A DNA stretch of 64,000 nt from Microlunatus speluncae (GCF_009299835.1 NZ_VKCZ01000002.1:1-64000), one strand, 5' to 3'. Positions 8,196 to 17,638 are shown, numbered from the stretch's first letter. Notes: a model not told the origin generated them from the sequence alone. Translations and numbers: made by a program.

Positions 8196-9152
8196 ATGAC
8201 CGCGACGCAGAAGGAGCCCGACGCGGCGACGGACCGGCCCGGGCTGATCAAGGCGGTGCCGGTCCGGCACCCGTGGCGCTGGGTGGCGATCGCCGTGATC
8301 GCCGTGCTGGTGGCGATGTTCGTGCACATGGTGATCACCAACGCGGCCTTCAACTGGCCGTTCGTGCTCGAGGCGATGAACCAGTATCCGGTGATCGAAG
8401 GGTTCTGGAAGGGCACCATCCTGGTCACCGTGCTGGCCATGATCATCGGCGTCGTCGGCGGGGTGCTGCTGGCGATGATGCGGCTCTCGGACAACCCGAT
8501 CTTGAAGGCGGTGTCCTGGGCCTACACCTGGTTCTTCCGGGCGATCCCGCGCTACGTGCTGCTGACGATCATGGGCGCACTCGGAATCCTTTTCCAGCAA
8601 GGGCTTTCACTCGGCGTCCCGTTCGACTGGGTGATCATCGATCTGCTCGGGCTGGAGGGCAGCTGGCGCTTCGTCACGCTGGACCCGAACGTGTTGTTCG
8701 TCGGGCTGTTCGGCGGCGTGATCGGGATGGCGGCCTCGGAGGCGGCGTACATGGCCGAGATCGCCCGGGCCGGCATCCTCAGCGTCGACCGCGGCCAGCT
8801 GGAGGCGGCCCAGGCCCTCGGGATGAGCCGGGCCAAGGCGATGCGCCGGATCGTGCTGCCGCAGGCGATGCGGGTGATCGTGCCGCCGACCGGCAACGAG
8901 ACCATCGCCATGCTCAAGGACACGTCGCTGCTGCTGGCCATCCCGGTCAGCACCGAGCTGTTCTTCCAGTTGCAGGCGATCGGCACCAGGACGTACCAGA
9001 CCTTCCCGGTGCTGGTGGCCGCGACGCTCTACTACCTGGTCACCACCAGTGTGCTGATGGTCGGCCAGTCCTATCTGGAGAAGCGATTCGGCCGCGGCTT
9101 CGGCACCTCGGCGCCGCGCCCTGCCGCCGGAATGGCCGGAGGTGGGCTGTGA
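8196..9152 (+). CDS. Polar amino-acid ABC transporter permease
   Basis: A 318-residue inner-membrane permease of the His/Glu/Gln/Arg/opine type. A hydrophobic segment follows a charged N-terminus ([15 protein letters not shown]). The conserved start of the transport domain is [17 protein letters not shown], and the EAA loop for ATPase contact reads [22 protein letters not shown] near residues 207-228. One gene presumably makes a homodimeric pore, since only one permease is present. Its stop overlaps the GTG start of the ATPase (GTGA). Confidence 0.9.
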   Translation: MTATQKEPDAATDRPGLIKAVPVRHPWRWVAIAVIAVLVAMFVHMVITNAAFNWPFVLEAMNQYPVIEGFWKGTILVTVLAMIIGVVGGVLLAMMRLSDNPILKAVSWAYTWFFRAIPRYVLLTIMGALGILFQQGLSLGVPFDWVIIDLLGLEGSWRFVTLDPNVLFVGLFGGVIGMAASEAAYMAEIARAGILSVDRGQLEAAQALGMSRAKAMRRIVLPQAMRVIVPPTGNETIAMLKDTSLLLAIPVSTELFFQLQAIGTRTYQTFPVLVAATLYYLVTTSVLMVGQSYLEKRFGRGFGTSAPRPAAGMAGGGL

Positions 9153-9982
9153 GTGATCAAGTGAGTGATCATCTGGTCGAGGCCCTCAACGTCACCAAGG
9201 CCTTCGGCGCCAACGTCGTGCTGAACGGGGTCGACCTGACCGTCGACCCCGGCGAGGTGGTCTGCCTGCTCGGGCCCAGCGGATCCGGCAAGACCACCTT
9301 TCTGCGCTTGATCAACCAGATGGAAACACTGACCGGCGGCCGGATCTGGGTCGGCGGCGAACTCGTCGGGATCGTCGAGCGCAAGGGCCGGCTGCATGTC
9401 CGCAAGGACTCCGACATCGCCCGGCAACGGTCCCGGATCGGCATGGTGTTCCAGCGGTTCAACCTGTTTCCGCACAAGACCGCGCTGGAGAACATCACCG
9501 AGGCGCCGACCCAGGTGAAGCGGATGCCCAAGGCGGCCGCACGCAAGGCCGCGCTCGACCTGCTGGACCGGGTCGGGCTGGCCGATCGGGCCCGCTACTA
9601 CCCGGCCCAGCTGTCCGGCGGTCAGCAGCAACGGGTCGCGATCGCGCGGGCGTTGGCGATGCAGCCGGAGTTGATGTTGTTCGACGAGCCGACCTCGGCG
9701 CTCGACCCGGAGCTGGTCGGCGAGGTGCTGGCGGTGATGCGGGACCTGGCCGCCGAGGGCACGACCATGATCGTCGTCACCCATGAGATGGGCTTCGCCC
9801 GCGAGGTGGCCGACCGGGTCGTCTTCATGGACGGTGGCGTGGTGGTCGAGGAAGGCACGCCGGAGCAGGTCTTGCTGCAGCCGACCGAGGACCGGACCAA
9901 ACAGTTCCTGCGCCGGGTCAAGCAGCAGGCCGACGCCGAGGCCGCTCACGACGCGGAGCTGTCCCAGGTGCTGGAGAGCTGA
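9149..9982 (+). CDS. Polar amino-acid ABC transporter ATPase
   Basis: A 277-residue ABC ATPase of the GlnQ/HisP type. Walker [10 protein letters not shown] is near residues 44-52, the signature [15 protein letters not shown] near 155, Walker [15 protein letters not shown] near 175, and the switch histidine in VVTHEMG. It powers the importer formed with the two genes before it. A charged insertion ([19 protein letters not shown]) is typical of the basic/polar amino-acid subgroup. The N-terminus carries two TGATCA sites within 16 bp. Confidence 0.92.
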   Translation: MSDQVSDHLVEALNVTKAFGANVVLNGVDLTVDPGEVVCLLGPSGSGKTTFLRLINQMETLTGGRIWVGGELVGIVERKGRLHVRKDSDIARQRSRIGMVFQRFNLFPHKTALENITEAPTQVKRMPKAAARKAALDLLDRVGLADRARYYPAQLSGGQQQRVAIARALAMQPELMLFDEPTSALDPELVGEVLAVMRDLAAEGTTMIVVTHEMGFAREVADRVVFMDGGVVVEEGTPEQVLLQPTEDRTKQFLRRVKQQADAEAAHDAELSQVLES

Positions 9983-10399
9983 TCAACTCGCCGGCGGATT
10001 CTCCTGGCTGGATGGATCGGGCTCCAGAAAGTGCCGGGTCGACGCTGGCACCACCAGACAGACCAGCGCCACCAACGAAACGCCGGCGAGCAGATAGAAG
10101 ATCCAATCGGTCGTCCCACCGCGAAAGCTCCAGGCCACCGGCAGTTGCAGCAATTGGGTGGCGACCGCCGGACCGCGGGACCAGCGCCGGCCGAGGAATA
10201 CGCCTCGGGCCGTCGCACCGAGCAGAATGGCGTAGCCGATCAACAGCACGACGGTGCCGCCGCCGACGACGATCCGGTCGAACCGGATCTGGCTGATCTC
10301 GAAGATCGCGAACGCGGCGGTGCCCAGCGCCTCCACGCCGAGCAGCCCCGCGGCGATCAGCAGGGTCAGGCGGTCGCGGGTGAACCAGTGGGCAGGCAC
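9983..10399 (-). CDS. Small four-helix membrane protein, unknown function
   Basis: About 138 residues with four predicted transmembrane segments: LTLLIAAGLLGVEALGTAAFA, IVVGGGTVVLLIGYAILLGA, a region around AVATQLLQLPVAW, and FYLLAGVSLVALVCLVVPA. A short charged C-tail follows. Similar uncharacterised proteins are common in actinobacteria; no function can be assigned. The GTG at 10399 gives the compact form (VPAHWFTRDRL); an ATG at 10462 would add 21 residues. It converges on the ABC transporter operon. Confidence 0.6.
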   Translation of the reverse strand: MPAHWFTRDRLTLLIAAGLLGVEALGTAAFAIFEISQIRFDRIVVGGGTVVLLIGYAILLGATARGVFLGRRWSRGPAVATQLLQLPVAWSFRGGTTDWIFYLLAGVSLVALVCLVVPASTRHFLEPDPSSQENPPAS

Positions 10400-10720
10400 G
10401 GGGAAACTGTACGGACTCCTCCACGGCCGGTCGCGGTGAGGGAGGAAATCACCGCTGATCAATCGGCGTTTAGGGGTTTACCAATGCGGACAGACGCCCT
10501 ACGCTCAGAGTCCGTCCTTGTGCGATACCGGAGTAGCCAGGACATATGGCTGTTACGCCTTTGAAATGTGAGGCAGCCAACGCGGGAAACACTTGTAAAG
10601 ATGCTTCGAAGTTGAAAGTCTTGACGACGGGCTGAACGATCCGCAGTTGTTCGTGCGGTCCGTCAACCCAAACCGACGTGATGTGCGGGTCCTAGAGACC
10701 CCTGGTAAGGAGAGGACGCC
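10400..10720. other. Long upstream region of whiB1
   Basis: About 320 bp without a supported gene. It is more AT-rich than its surroundings from 10460 to 10650, as expected for the promoter and leader of whiB1. Hexamers such as TTGACG at 10621 could be -35 elements but have no clear -10 partner. The whiB1 RBS AAGGAGAGGA is at 10707-10716. Confidence 0.45.
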
Positions 10721-10972
10721 ATGGATTGGCGCCACAAGTCAGCTTGTCTGGACGAAGATCCGGAGCTGTTCTTCCCGATCGGCAACACGGGCCCGGCCCT
10801 GCTGCAGATCGAGGAGGCCAAGCAGGTGTGCCGACGGTGCGAGGTGAAAGACGCCTGTCTGCAATGGGCCCTCGAGGCCGGCCAGGACCACGGTGTCTGG
10901 GGTGGCCTGAGCGAAGATGAACGTCGTGCGCTGAAGCGACGCGCGGCCAGGGCGCGGATCCGTACCGCTTAG
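10721..10972 (+). CDS. whiB1: WhiB1-like iron-sulfur transcription factor
   Basis: An 83-residue Wbl protein. Four cysteines (C9, C37, C40, C46) ligate a [4Fe-4S] cluster, the turn GVWGG is at residues 58-62, and a basic C-terminus (RRALKRRAARARIR) contacts DNA. The opening MDWRHKSACLDEDPELFF is close to mycobacterial WhiB1, an essential NO-sensitive regulator that partners the primary sigma factor. A strong RBS precedes the ATG and a textbook terminator follows. The neighbouring gene on the other strand is pdtaS, as in Mycobacterium (Rv3219/Rv3220c). Confidence 0.93.
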   Translation: MDWRHKSACLDEDPELFFPIGNTGPALLQIEEAKQVCRRCEVKDACLQWALEAGQDHGVWGGLSEDERRALKRRAARARIRTA

Positions 10973-10988
10973 CCCGACCAGCACCACC

Positions 10989-11021
10989 AGCGCCGGACCT
11001 GGGGGTCCGGCGCTTTGTTTT
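10989..11021 (+). terminator. Rho-independent terminator of whiB1
   Basis: A perfect 11-bp stem, AGCGCCGGACC (10989-10999) with GGTCCGGCGCT (11004-11014), closed by a TGGG loop and followed by TTGTTTT. This is one of the two clear intrinsic terminators in the window. Confidence 0.93.
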
Positions 11022-11063
11022 CTCAGATGATCCCGAATGGGGCCGGGTCGGTCACCGACCGAG

Positions 11064-12530
11064 TCAGGCGGCCCCGTCGATCGGGACGATCACCGAAGCG
11101 CGAGTGCCGGGCCCGGACGGGTTTCGGCCGAGATCGAGGGTCCCGCGCAGTTCGGCGACCAGGGTGTTGACGATCGACAGGCCGAGACTGCGGGAGGCTC
11201 GCCAGTCGAAGCCCTCGGGCAGCCCGACCCCCTCGTCCACGATCTCCACCTGGAGCTCACCGTTACGCCGCGTCGGCCGTACGACCACGACGCCGGACCG
11301 GCCGCTCAGCCCGTGCTCGACCGCGTTCTGACACAACTCGGTGATCACCATCGACAGGCTGGTCGCCATCGTCGCGGTCATCACGCCGAAGCTGCCCTCC
11401 CGTTTCGCCCGCGCGGTGCCGTCCGGTGACGCGACGTCGCCGACGAGTTTCAGCACGCCGTCCACGACCCGGTCGAAGTCGACCGACTCGTCGAAGGTCT
11501 GGGACAACGCCTCGTGCACGATCGCGATCGACTCCACCCGCGACATCGCCTCGCCCAGCGCCGCCTTGGCCGCCGGCGCGTCGATCCGCCGGGCCTGCAT
11601 CCGCAGCAGCGCGGCGACGGTCTGCAGGTTGTTCTTCACCCGGTGATGGATCTCCCGGATGGTCGCGTTCTTGGTCACCAGCTCGCGCTCGCGGCGGCGC
11701 AGATCGCTGACGTCGCGGCAGAGCACGATCGCACCGAGCCGCTCCTTGCCCCGGGTCAGCGGCAGCGCCCGGAGCAGCATGTGCGCGTCACCGGCCACCG
11801 CCTCGGCCCGGCGCGCGGCCCGGCCGGACAGCACCGAGCGGAGCGAGTCGTCGACCGGCCGATCCGGGACCGGCACCAGGTCGGCGGTGAGCTCGGCCAG
11901 GTTCTCGTCCTCCAGGTCGCCGATCAGGCCGAACCGGCGGTAGGCGCTCAGCGCGTTCGGGCTGGCGTACTCGATCGTGCCCTCGGTGTCGATCCGGATG
12001 AAGCCGTCACCGACCCGCGGCCCGAGCGCGTCGTCGCCCTCGTCCGGGATCGGGAAGCCGCCGTCGGCGATCATTCGGGCCAGGATGTCGGCGGTCTTCA
12101 GGTACGACTGCTCGAGCGAGCTCGGGGCCCGCACGCCGAGCTGGCTGGTGTGCTGTTCGATCACGGCGATCACCCGGTCGCTGCGGCGGATCGGCAGCGC
12201 GTGCACGTCGACCGGGATGCCGGCCTGCAGCTTGCCCTCGCTGGTCCGGGTCATCTCCCCGCTCAGGTACGCCTCGGACACCAGATGCTCCGGCGAGTAC
12301 GCGATCAGGTCGCCGATCACGTCGTCGATCAGGGCCGTCGGACCGGTGGTGGGACGGATCTGCGCCGCGGCCCAGAAGACGTTCTCGTCCCGGTCGGGCA
12401 CCCACAGCACCAGGTCGGAGAAGGAGAGATCGGCCAACAGCTGCCACTCCGCGACGACCGCCTTGAGCCAGGCATGATCGGCACCGCCGAGCTGAGTCCG
12501 CTCTTCGATGATCTCGGACATGGATGGCAT
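11064..12530 (-). CDS. pdtaS: PdtaS-type sensor histidine kinase (GAF-PAS-HisKA_2)
   Basis: A cytosolic sensor kinase of about 488 residues with no transmembrane helix. Order: an N-terminal GAF-like domain (about 10-150), a PAS domain (about 180-290, GFIRIDTEGTIEYASPNA), a HisKA_2 dimerisation/phosphoacceptor helix with EIHHRVKNNLQTVAALL near residue 305, and a HATPase domain (ITELCQNAVEHGLSG; DEGVGLPEGFD). It matches mycobacterial PdtaS, which phosphorylates the ANTAR antiterminator PdtaR; no pdtaR lies here. ATG 12530 has AGGTGG at suitable spacing; an alternative ATG is at 12521. It converges on whiB1. Confidence 0.9.
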   Translation of the reverse strand: MPSMSEIIEERTQLGGADHAWLKAVVAEWQLLADLSFSDLVLWVPDRDENVFWAAAQIRPTTGPTALIDDVIGDLIAYSPEHLVSEAYLSGEMTRTSEGKLQAGIPVDVHALPIRRSDRVIAVIEQHTSQLGVRAPSSLEQSYLKTADILARMIADGGFPIPDEGDDALGPRVGDGFIRIDTEGTIEYASPNALSAYRRFGLIGDLEDENLAELTADLVPVPDRPVDDSLRSVLSGRAARRAEAVAGDAHMLLRALPLTRGKERLGAIVLCRDVSDLRRRERELVTKNATIREIHHRVKNNLQTVAALLRMQARRIDAPAAKAALGEAMSRVESIAIVHEALSQTFDESVDFDRVVDGVLKLVGDVASPDGTARAKREGSFGVMTATMATSLSMVITELCQNAVEHGLSGRSGVVVVRPTRRNGELQVEIVDEGVGLPEGFDWRASRSLGLSIVNTLVAELRGTLDLGRNPSGPGTRASVIVPIDGAA

Positions 12531-12540
12531 GCAGGCCACC

Positions 12541-13299
12541 TTAGTGCCGAGTCTGGATATCGGTTTCAAACGACGCGGTCCACCGGTCCAGGTAGTCGGC
12601 GAGCGCACGGTCGGCCGTGATCATCGCCACACCACGCCGGATCAGCCGCTGCCCCCATTCGTCCAGTGACGCGGCCAGGGCGGTCGAGCCGCCGGCGCGA
12701 CGGACCTGGTCGACCACGGTGGCGATCCGGCCCAGCGGAGTGCCGCCGCGGCGGAGCAGATGGGTCAGCTCGGCGTCCCGGACGTCGTCGGCCCGAAAGC
12801 TCCGGTAGCCGGTCGCCGGGTCGCGTTCCGGCCGCAGGATGCCGCTCCGCTCCCAGGTGCGGATGGTCGCCGGGGTGACGCCCAGCCGGTACGCCAGCGC
12901 GCCGATCCCCAGCTCGCCGATCGGCTCCCGGTTCGGATCGTCGCCCGTCTCGGCCAGCTCGCCGACGGCAGCCCGGACCGCGGCCAGGGTCTGCCGGTCC
13001 CGGGCGAGCAGGGCGTGACTGTCGTCGAGCAGCCCGAGGGCGAGGTCGAGCCGGCGTGCGGTGAGGGCCTGCATCAGGGGTCCGGCGATCGCGTGTCCGT
13101 GGGCCGCGGCGAGCTCGACGAAGGCCCGCAGGGCGGCCGCGTGCAGTTCGGTGTAGATCCGGTAGCCGCTCGGGGTGCGATCCGCGGGCGGCAGGAACCC
13201 GTCCTGTTCGTAGTTGCGCACCGCCTGCGTCGAGATACCGTGGCGACGGGCCAGGTCGGCCGGCCGCAGACTGTGACCCGGATTGAGACTTTTTGGCAT
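12541..13299 (-). CDS. Double-MerR (TioE-type) transcriptional regulator
   Basis: A 252-residue protein with two MerR-like DNA-binding domains in tandem. The first is near residues 10-60 (LRPADLARRHGISTQAVRNYEQDGFLPPADRTPSGYRIY, seen as HTH plus wing). The second is near 130-185 (IGALAYRLGVTPATIRTWERSGIL, then RDPATGYRSF). This arrangement is characteristic of the TioE family of antibiotic-linked regulators. It is divergent from the erythromycin-esterase-like gene, 61 bp apart, and co-directional with pdtaS 10 bp downstream. Ligand unknown. Confidence 0.85.
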   Translation of the reverse strand: MPKSLNPGHSLRPADLARRHGISTQAVRNYEQDGFLPPADRTPSGYRIYTELHAAALRAFVELAAAHGHAIAGPLMQALTARRLDLALGLLDDSHALLARDRQTLAAVRAAVGELAETGDDPNREPIGELGIGALAYRLGVTPATIRTWERSGILRPERDPATGYRSFRADDVRDAELTHLLRRGGTPLGRIATVVDQVRRAGGSTALAASLDEWGQRLIRRGVAMITADRALADYLDRWTASFETDIQTRH

Positions 13300-13320
13300 G
13301 CTTCTCGCTGACTATCGGAG

Positions 13321-13352
13321 CTGACCTTCAACCGTTCCTTCAAGGATACGAT
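13321..13352 (+). promoter_or_regulatory. Candidate MerR-type promoter of the esterase-like gene
   Basis: Between the divergent MerR and esterase-like genes, CTGACC (13321-13326) and TACGAT (13347-13352) could be -35 and -10 boxes with a 20-bp spacer, unusually long as in MerR-activated promoters. The spacer contains the palindrome CCTTCAAGG and a second CCTTCAA. This is inferred from spacing and position only. Confidence 0.35.
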
Positions 13353-13360
13353 TGAGGTTC

Positions 13361-14518
13361 ATGACCCGTGATCTTGACTCCGTGATCCGCCCGTCCTGGG
13401 AACTCCTCGCCCTCGGCGAACCCACCCATGCCGAGCCCGCCTTCGGCTGGGCCCGCAACCAGCTCTTCGCCGACCTCGTCCGGCGCGGCTTCCGTTCCGT
13501 CGCCCTGGAGTCCGACCGGGTCGCCGGCCTGGTGGTCGACGACTTCGTGCGGAACGGGGTCGGCACCCTGGACCGGGCGATGGCCGAGGGTTTCAGCCAC
13601 GACTTCGGCGAACATCCCGCCAATCGGGCGCTGGTCGCCTGGCTGCGCAACCACAACGAGGGCCGACCTGCGGCCGATCGGGTCGCCTGGTACGGCTTCG
13701 ACGCGCCGCTGGAGACGATGAACGTGCCCAGTCCGCGCCGGTTCCTGGAGGCCGCCCGCGACTACCTGGATCCCGGCCTCGACCTGGACCGGCTGCTCGG
13801 ACCGGACGAGCGCTGGGACAGCAGCGAAGCCCTGCTCGACCGCGAGGCGTCGGTCGGCGCCTCGGCCGACGCCGACCGGCTGCGTACCGTCGCCGACGAG
13901 TTGATCACCACGCTGTATGCCCGGGCACCGGAGTTGATCAAGGCCAGCTCGCTCGCGGCGTGGCGGGAGATCGAGGTCCGGCTCACCGGAGCGCGGCAGG
14001 TGTTGCACTACCACCGGCAGGCGGCGCAGCCGCTGGCCGACGAGCCGCGCTGGAACCGGATGTGCGCCACCCGGGACGCCCTGATGGCCCAGAATCTGAT
14101 CGACCTGCGCGCACTCGAGGCCCACCGCGGACCCACCCTGGTGTTCGCCAACAACCTCCACCTGCAGCGCCAGCCGAGCGTGATGGACATGGGCCCGATG
14201 CACCTGGAGTGGAACGGCGCCGGATCGATCATGGCCGGCCTGCTCGGCGACCGCTACGGCTTCGTCGCCGGCAGCCTCGGCACCAGCCCGACCATCGGCC
14301 TCGGCACTCCCGCCTCCGGAACCATCGAGGCCGGCCTGCAGTCACTGGTCGACGGCTGGGGCCTGATCAAGATCACCGACGTCCCCGCCGGCGATCCCCG
14401 AGCCGACACCCGGGCCGAGCAGGGCTACTGCCGTCTCGATCAGGAAACCGTCGCCGCCGCCGACGCCCTGCTCCACCTCGCCGACCCCACCACCGTTGCC
14501 GTCAGTTCCGTTCCCTGA
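13361..14518 (+). CDS. Erythromycin esterase family protein
   Basis: A 385-residue member of the erythromycin esterase superfamily (Ere-like). Residues 12-35 (WELLALGEPTHAEPAFGWARNQLFADL) carry the GEPTH motif whose His/Glu pair is central to this family's metal-independent hydrolysis. RSVALESDR near residue 46 and HNEGRPAADRVAWYGFDAP near 104 are the other conserved blocks. True macrolide hydrolysis is not assured; many members are uncharacterised. A dedicated divergent double-MerR regulator supports a small-molecule response. The ATG at 13361 is preferred over a TTG three codons upstream. The stop codon lies inside a palindromic-repeat half. Confidence 0.8.
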   Translation: MTRDLDSVIRPSWELLALGEPTHAEPAFGWARNQLFADLVRRGFRSVALESDRVAGLVVDDFVRNGVGTLDRAMAEGFSHDFGEHPANRALVAWLRNHNEGRPAADRVAWYGFDAPLETMNVPSPRRFLEAARDYLDPGLDLDRLLGPDERWDSSEALLDREASVGASADADRLRTVADELITTLYARAPELIKASSLAAWREIEVRLTGARQVLHYHRQAAQPLADEPRWNRMCATRDALMAQNLIDLRALEAHRGPTLVFANNLHLQRQPSVMDMGPMHLEWNGAGSIMAGLLGDRYGFVAGSLGTSPTIGLGTPASGTIEAGLQSLVDGWGLIKITDVPAGDPRADTRAEQGYCRLDQETVAAADALLHLADPTTVAVSSVP

Positions 14519-14532
14519 GCCTGTCGAAGGGC
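14509..14532. repeat. Half copy of the TTCGACAAGCTCAGGGA repeat
   Basis: A single arm containing TCCCTGAGCCTGTCGAAGGG sits across the stop codon of the esterase-like gene, whose last codons (Val-Pro-stop) are read from the repeat. No complementary arm follows within 150 bp. Full two-armed copies are at 19151-19209 and 22592-22665. The remaining gap to 14689 holds nothing recognisable. Confidence 0.8.
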
Positions 14533-14689
14533 GAGCCACCAACGGCTGGATCACTCGGCTTCGCGCCCTTTCCTCGTGCTTCGCGACCGTTGTAGGTGGG
14601 GCGAAGCCGCACAAAGGGCCGCGAAGTCGGAGAAATCCGCGGCCAAGCGGTCCACTCGACGGGCGAACAAGCCGTTCAGCTCAGGATGA

Positions 14690-16168
14690 TCAGACGGGCT
14701 GGCGGAGTTGGTCGGCGGCCCAGGGGAAGACGTCGTCGACCTCGTCGGCCAGGGTGTGGCGAAGCTGGGTGACCAGCGCGGCTTGATCGTCTCGGGGGGC
14801 TTGGGGGTGGGGATCCGGGGCGGCCAGGTCGGCGAGTTCGTCGCGGTCGCGGGAGCGCCAGTTGTAGCGGAGGGTACGGGTGCGGATGGACAGGTTGATC
14901 GCGTCGGTGGCCGGGTCGAAGCCGGCCGGGTCGCGGTGCTGGCCGGCGGCGTTCTCCGAGTCCAGGTCCCAGAGCAGCGACTCTCCGGTCACGTGAGCAC
15001 GACGGTCGGGCGCGTCGGCGTTGCCGACGTGGGACGCGTAGGACAGCCCGTCGGTCGGCCGTTCGATCGGCACGCCGGCCAGCTCGGCCAGCGTCGGCCC
15101 GAGGTCGACCATGCTGAGCAGCGCGTCGTTGCGGGACGCGCCACCGTCGGGGTGGCTGATCACCAGCGGCACCCGCATCGCCTCGTCGTAGTGCAGCAGG
15201 TGGCCCTTCTCGACCAGCCGGAAGGCGCCCATCAGGTCGCCATGATCGGAGGTGTAGACGATGATCGTCCGCTCCAGCTCGCCGCGCCGCCGCAGCTCGG
15301 CGACGATCCGGCCGAGTTGATCATCGACCAGGCTGCACAGCCCGTAGTAGTGGCCAATCACATCGATCCAGCCGGCCGCGTCGAGATCGCCGAGCTTGTC
15401 GGCGAAGTGCGAGCGGCCGACCTCGGCCGGCAGCACGTCCGGGCCGAGGTGCCAGGTCGACGGCAGGGTGATCTTGGTCCGATCGATCAGGGTGTCGTAC
15501 GGCCGCGGCACCGCGAACGGGAAGTGCGGCGCGTTGAACGAGCAGACCGCGAACCACGGCCGGTCGTCCGGCGCCCGGTCCAGCGAGGCGATGAACTGGT
15601 CGGTCTGCCACGGCTCGAGGAAATCTCCCAGCTCGATCGCGGCCGTCGTGCGGTGCGCCGTCGCCGGGTCGCGCAACCCGGCCAGGTCGGCCGCGGTGAG
15701 GTTCTCGATGTTGCCCTCGACGAGCTCGTACCCCTGGGCCGTCGCATGATCACGGTAGGCCTCGATGTAGCGGCCGCGATCCTTGCCGTTGATCACGGCC
15801 GGGATCGCCACCGAGTCGGCGAAGCCCATCCGGCTCGGTATCGTGCCCGGCAGATGCCACTTGCCGCAGTAGATCGTGTGATAACCGGCCGCGGCGAAGT
15901 CGGCCCCGATCCCCCGCTCGGCCAGCTCCGGCCGGATCCCGCGCCAGTTGCCGAGCACGTCGTGGTGCCGCGGCATCATCGAGGTGATCAAGCTGGTCCG
16001 GGACGGACAGCACAGCGGGAACGGCGTGAACAGCCCGTCGAACACCGTCCCGCCCGCGGCCAGCTCATCGACGTGCGGTGTCCGCGCCGCCGCGTTCCCC
16101 GTACAGCCGAGCGTGTCCCAACTCTGCTCATCACTCAGCACGACTAACACGTTCAACCGCTCAGTCAC
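14690..16168 (-). CDS. Sulfatase 1 (type I, C-x-P-S-R)
   Basis: A 492-residue arylsulfatase-fold hydrolase. Early metal ligands are in VVLSDEQSWDTLG. The formylglycine signature is CCPSR at residues 53-57, with C53 the residue to be oxidised. GKWHLPG (about 102), APHFPF and TSDHGDLMG (about 310) supply further active-site residues. There is no signal peptide, so it should act in the cytoplasm on imported sulfated sugars. It is the last gene of the leftward locus, separated from sulfatase 2 by a palindromic repeat. Substrate position is not predictable from sequence alone. Confidence 0.9.
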   Translation of the reverse strand: MTERLNVLVVLSDEQSWDTLGCTGNAAARTPHVDELAAGGTVFDGLFTPFPLCCPSRTSLITSMMPRHHDVLGNWRGIRPELAERGIGADFAAAGYHTIYCGKWHLPGTIPSRMGFADSVAIPAVINGKDRGRYIEAYRDHATAQGYELVEGNIENLTAADLAGLRDPATAHRTTAAIELGDFLEPWQTDQFIASLDRAPDDRPWFAVCSFNAPHFPFAVPRPYDTLIDRTKITLPSTWHLGPDVLPAEVGRSHFADKLGDLDAAGWIDVIGHYYGLCSLVDDQLGRIVAELRRRGELERTIIVYTSDHGDLMGAFRLVEKGHLLHYDEAMRVPLVISHPDGGASRNDALLSMVDLGPTLAELAGVPIERPTDGLSYASHVGNADAPDRRAHVTGESLLWDLDSENAAGQHRDPAGFDPATDAINLSIRTRTLRYNWRSRDRDELADLAAPDPHPQAPRDDQAALVTQLRHTLADEVDDVFPWAADQLRQPV

Positions 16169-16186
16169 GGTCTCTACTCCTTGTCC

Positions 16187-16248
16187 AACCCCGACTTGTC
16201 AGAACTAGGGGCCGCCAGGGCGTCCCCTAGTTCTGACAAGTCGGGGTT
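16187..16248. repeat. Long palindrome of the TTGTCAGAACT family
   Basis: Perfect 25-bp arms at 16187-16211 and 16224-16248 (core CCGACTTGTCAGAACTAGGG and its complement) with a 12-nt loop. It fills the gap between sulfatase 2 and sulfatase 1, and its right end contributes the first two bases of the complement of the sulfatase 2 stop codon. It could attenuate or process the operon transcript. Confidence 0.92.
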
Positions 16249-17638
16249 ATGGGAGGGCGGTGGGGAGGAGGGCGGTGGTGATCGCGGCCCGGAGGTCGCG
16301 TTCGGGTTCGGCGTGGGCGGGGTGTCCGGTGACGGGGGTGAGTTCGGTGGGGTCTTCCGCGAGGTCGTACAGCTCGGCGAAGCGGCGGCCGTGGGCCTCG
16401 GCCAGGGCGAGCTTGTGCCGGCCGTCGGTGGCGGTGAGGAAACCCTCCCCCTCCGACAGTACGGTCTCGTGGCGGGCCGTGCCGATCAGGCTCAGGCCGT
16501 CGACATCGCCGGGATCGCCGTCGGCCAGCTCGACCACGGTCGGGAAGATGTCGATCAAGGAGACCAGGTCGCCGCTGCGGCCGGGCTCGACACCGGGCCG
16601 ACGGACCAGGAACGGCACGCCCAGCACGTCGTTGTAGAAGCAGTGACCCTTGCCCCAGATCCCATGATTGCCGAGCATCTCGCCATGATCGGGAGTGAAG
16701 ATCACCACCAGGTCGTCACCGAACCGCTGCTCGGCGGCGGTGATCACGTCGCCGATCACGTCGTCGATCAAGGCCACGTTGGCGTAGTAGTTGGTGCGCA
16801 GCCGGCGCCAGTAGTCGTCGTCGTAGCGGTCGTTGCGGCCGCTCTCGATCCAGCGCCCGGGGGCACCGTGCCGACTCCAGTAGTGCATCCGGGCCGGGTC
16901 GTCCAGATCACCGGCGACGACCGGATCGTCCAGCCGGGCCGGATCGACCCGGCCCAGATACTCCGCCGGCGGATCGAACGGGAAGTGCGGCCCCGAGATC
17001 GACACCCACTGGAACTGCGGTCCGGGACCGGCCGACCTGATCCGCTGGACGGCCTTCCGGCCGACCCAGGCGTCCGGATGCCACTCGGCCGGCGCCGGGA
17101 AGGTGAACACCTTGGCCGCGTCACGGTCCCAGACCTTGGCCCGGTAGGCCTCCAGGTGGCCGGCTTGATCAAGTTCCTCGGCGTAGTCGTCGCGGAACCA
17201 GACCGAGACCTGCTTGTCGTCCTGCAGGTCGAGATCGTCGATGCCGAGGCTCAGGTAGTAGTCGCGGAACTCCTGGTACGGCAGCGTCCGGTCCGGCAGC
17301 GTTTCGCCGTACGGCACCGGGGCGTAGTGGCACTTGCCGACATGGGTGACGTGGTAGCCCAGCGCGGAGGTGGCGTTGTAGAGGTTCGGCCGCTCGGGCG
17401 GTAGCCGGCAATCGCGGAAGTTGCTGTAGGCCCGATGGGTGTGCGGATAGCAGCCGGTCATGATCGAACTCCGGCTGGGCAGGCACCACGGGCTGGCGGT
17501 CCAGGCGTTGTCGTAGATCGTCGACGAGGCCGCCAGCCGGTCGAGATGGGGCGTGTCGATCACCGTACCGCCGTAGCAGCCGAGGGAATCGCGACGAAGT
17601 TGATCGGTGGTGATCAACAGGATGTTCGGCTGCGTCAT
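16247..17638 (-). CDS. Sulfatase 2 (type I, C-x-P-S-R)
   Basis: A 463-residue cytoplasmic sulfatase. N-terminal metal site LLITTDQLRRDSLGCYG, formylglycine motif CLPSR at residues 52-56, GKCHYAP in place of the usual GKWH near residue 107, and TPDHGEMLGNHG near 300. The GKCH variant replaces the usual tryptophan. The ATG overlaps the stop of sulfatase 3 by 4 bp (ATGA), so the two are translationally coupled. Expected to remove a sulfate ester from a sugar; which position is unknown. Confidence 0.9.
   Translation of the reverse strand: MTQPNILLITTDQLRRDSLGCYGGTVIDTPHLDRLAASSTIYDNAWTASPWCLPSRSSIMTGCYPHTHRAYSNFRDCRLPPERPNLYNATSALGYHVTHVGKCHYAPVPYGETLPDRTLPYQEFRDYYLSLGIDDLDLQDDKQVSVWFRDDYAEELDQAGHLEAYRAKVWDRDAAKVFTFPAPAEWHPDAWVGRKAVQRIRSAGPGPQFQWVSISGPHFPFDPPAEYLGRVDPARLDDPVVAGDLDDPARMHYWSRHGAPGRWIESGRNDRYDDDYWRRLRTNYYANVALIDDVIGDVITAAEQRFGDDLVVIFTPDHGEMLGNHGIWGKGHCFYNDVLGVPFLVRRPGVEPGRSGDLVSLIDIFPTVVELADGDPGDVDGLSLIGTARHETVLSEGEGFLTATDGRHKLALAEAHGRRFAELYDLAEDPTELTPVTGHPAHAEPERDLRAAITTALLPTALP

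Noticed and set aside
14519..14689. Possible small gene after the esterase-like gene
   Set aside because: No RBS and no conserved product; the segment only contains the repeat half and anonymous sequence.
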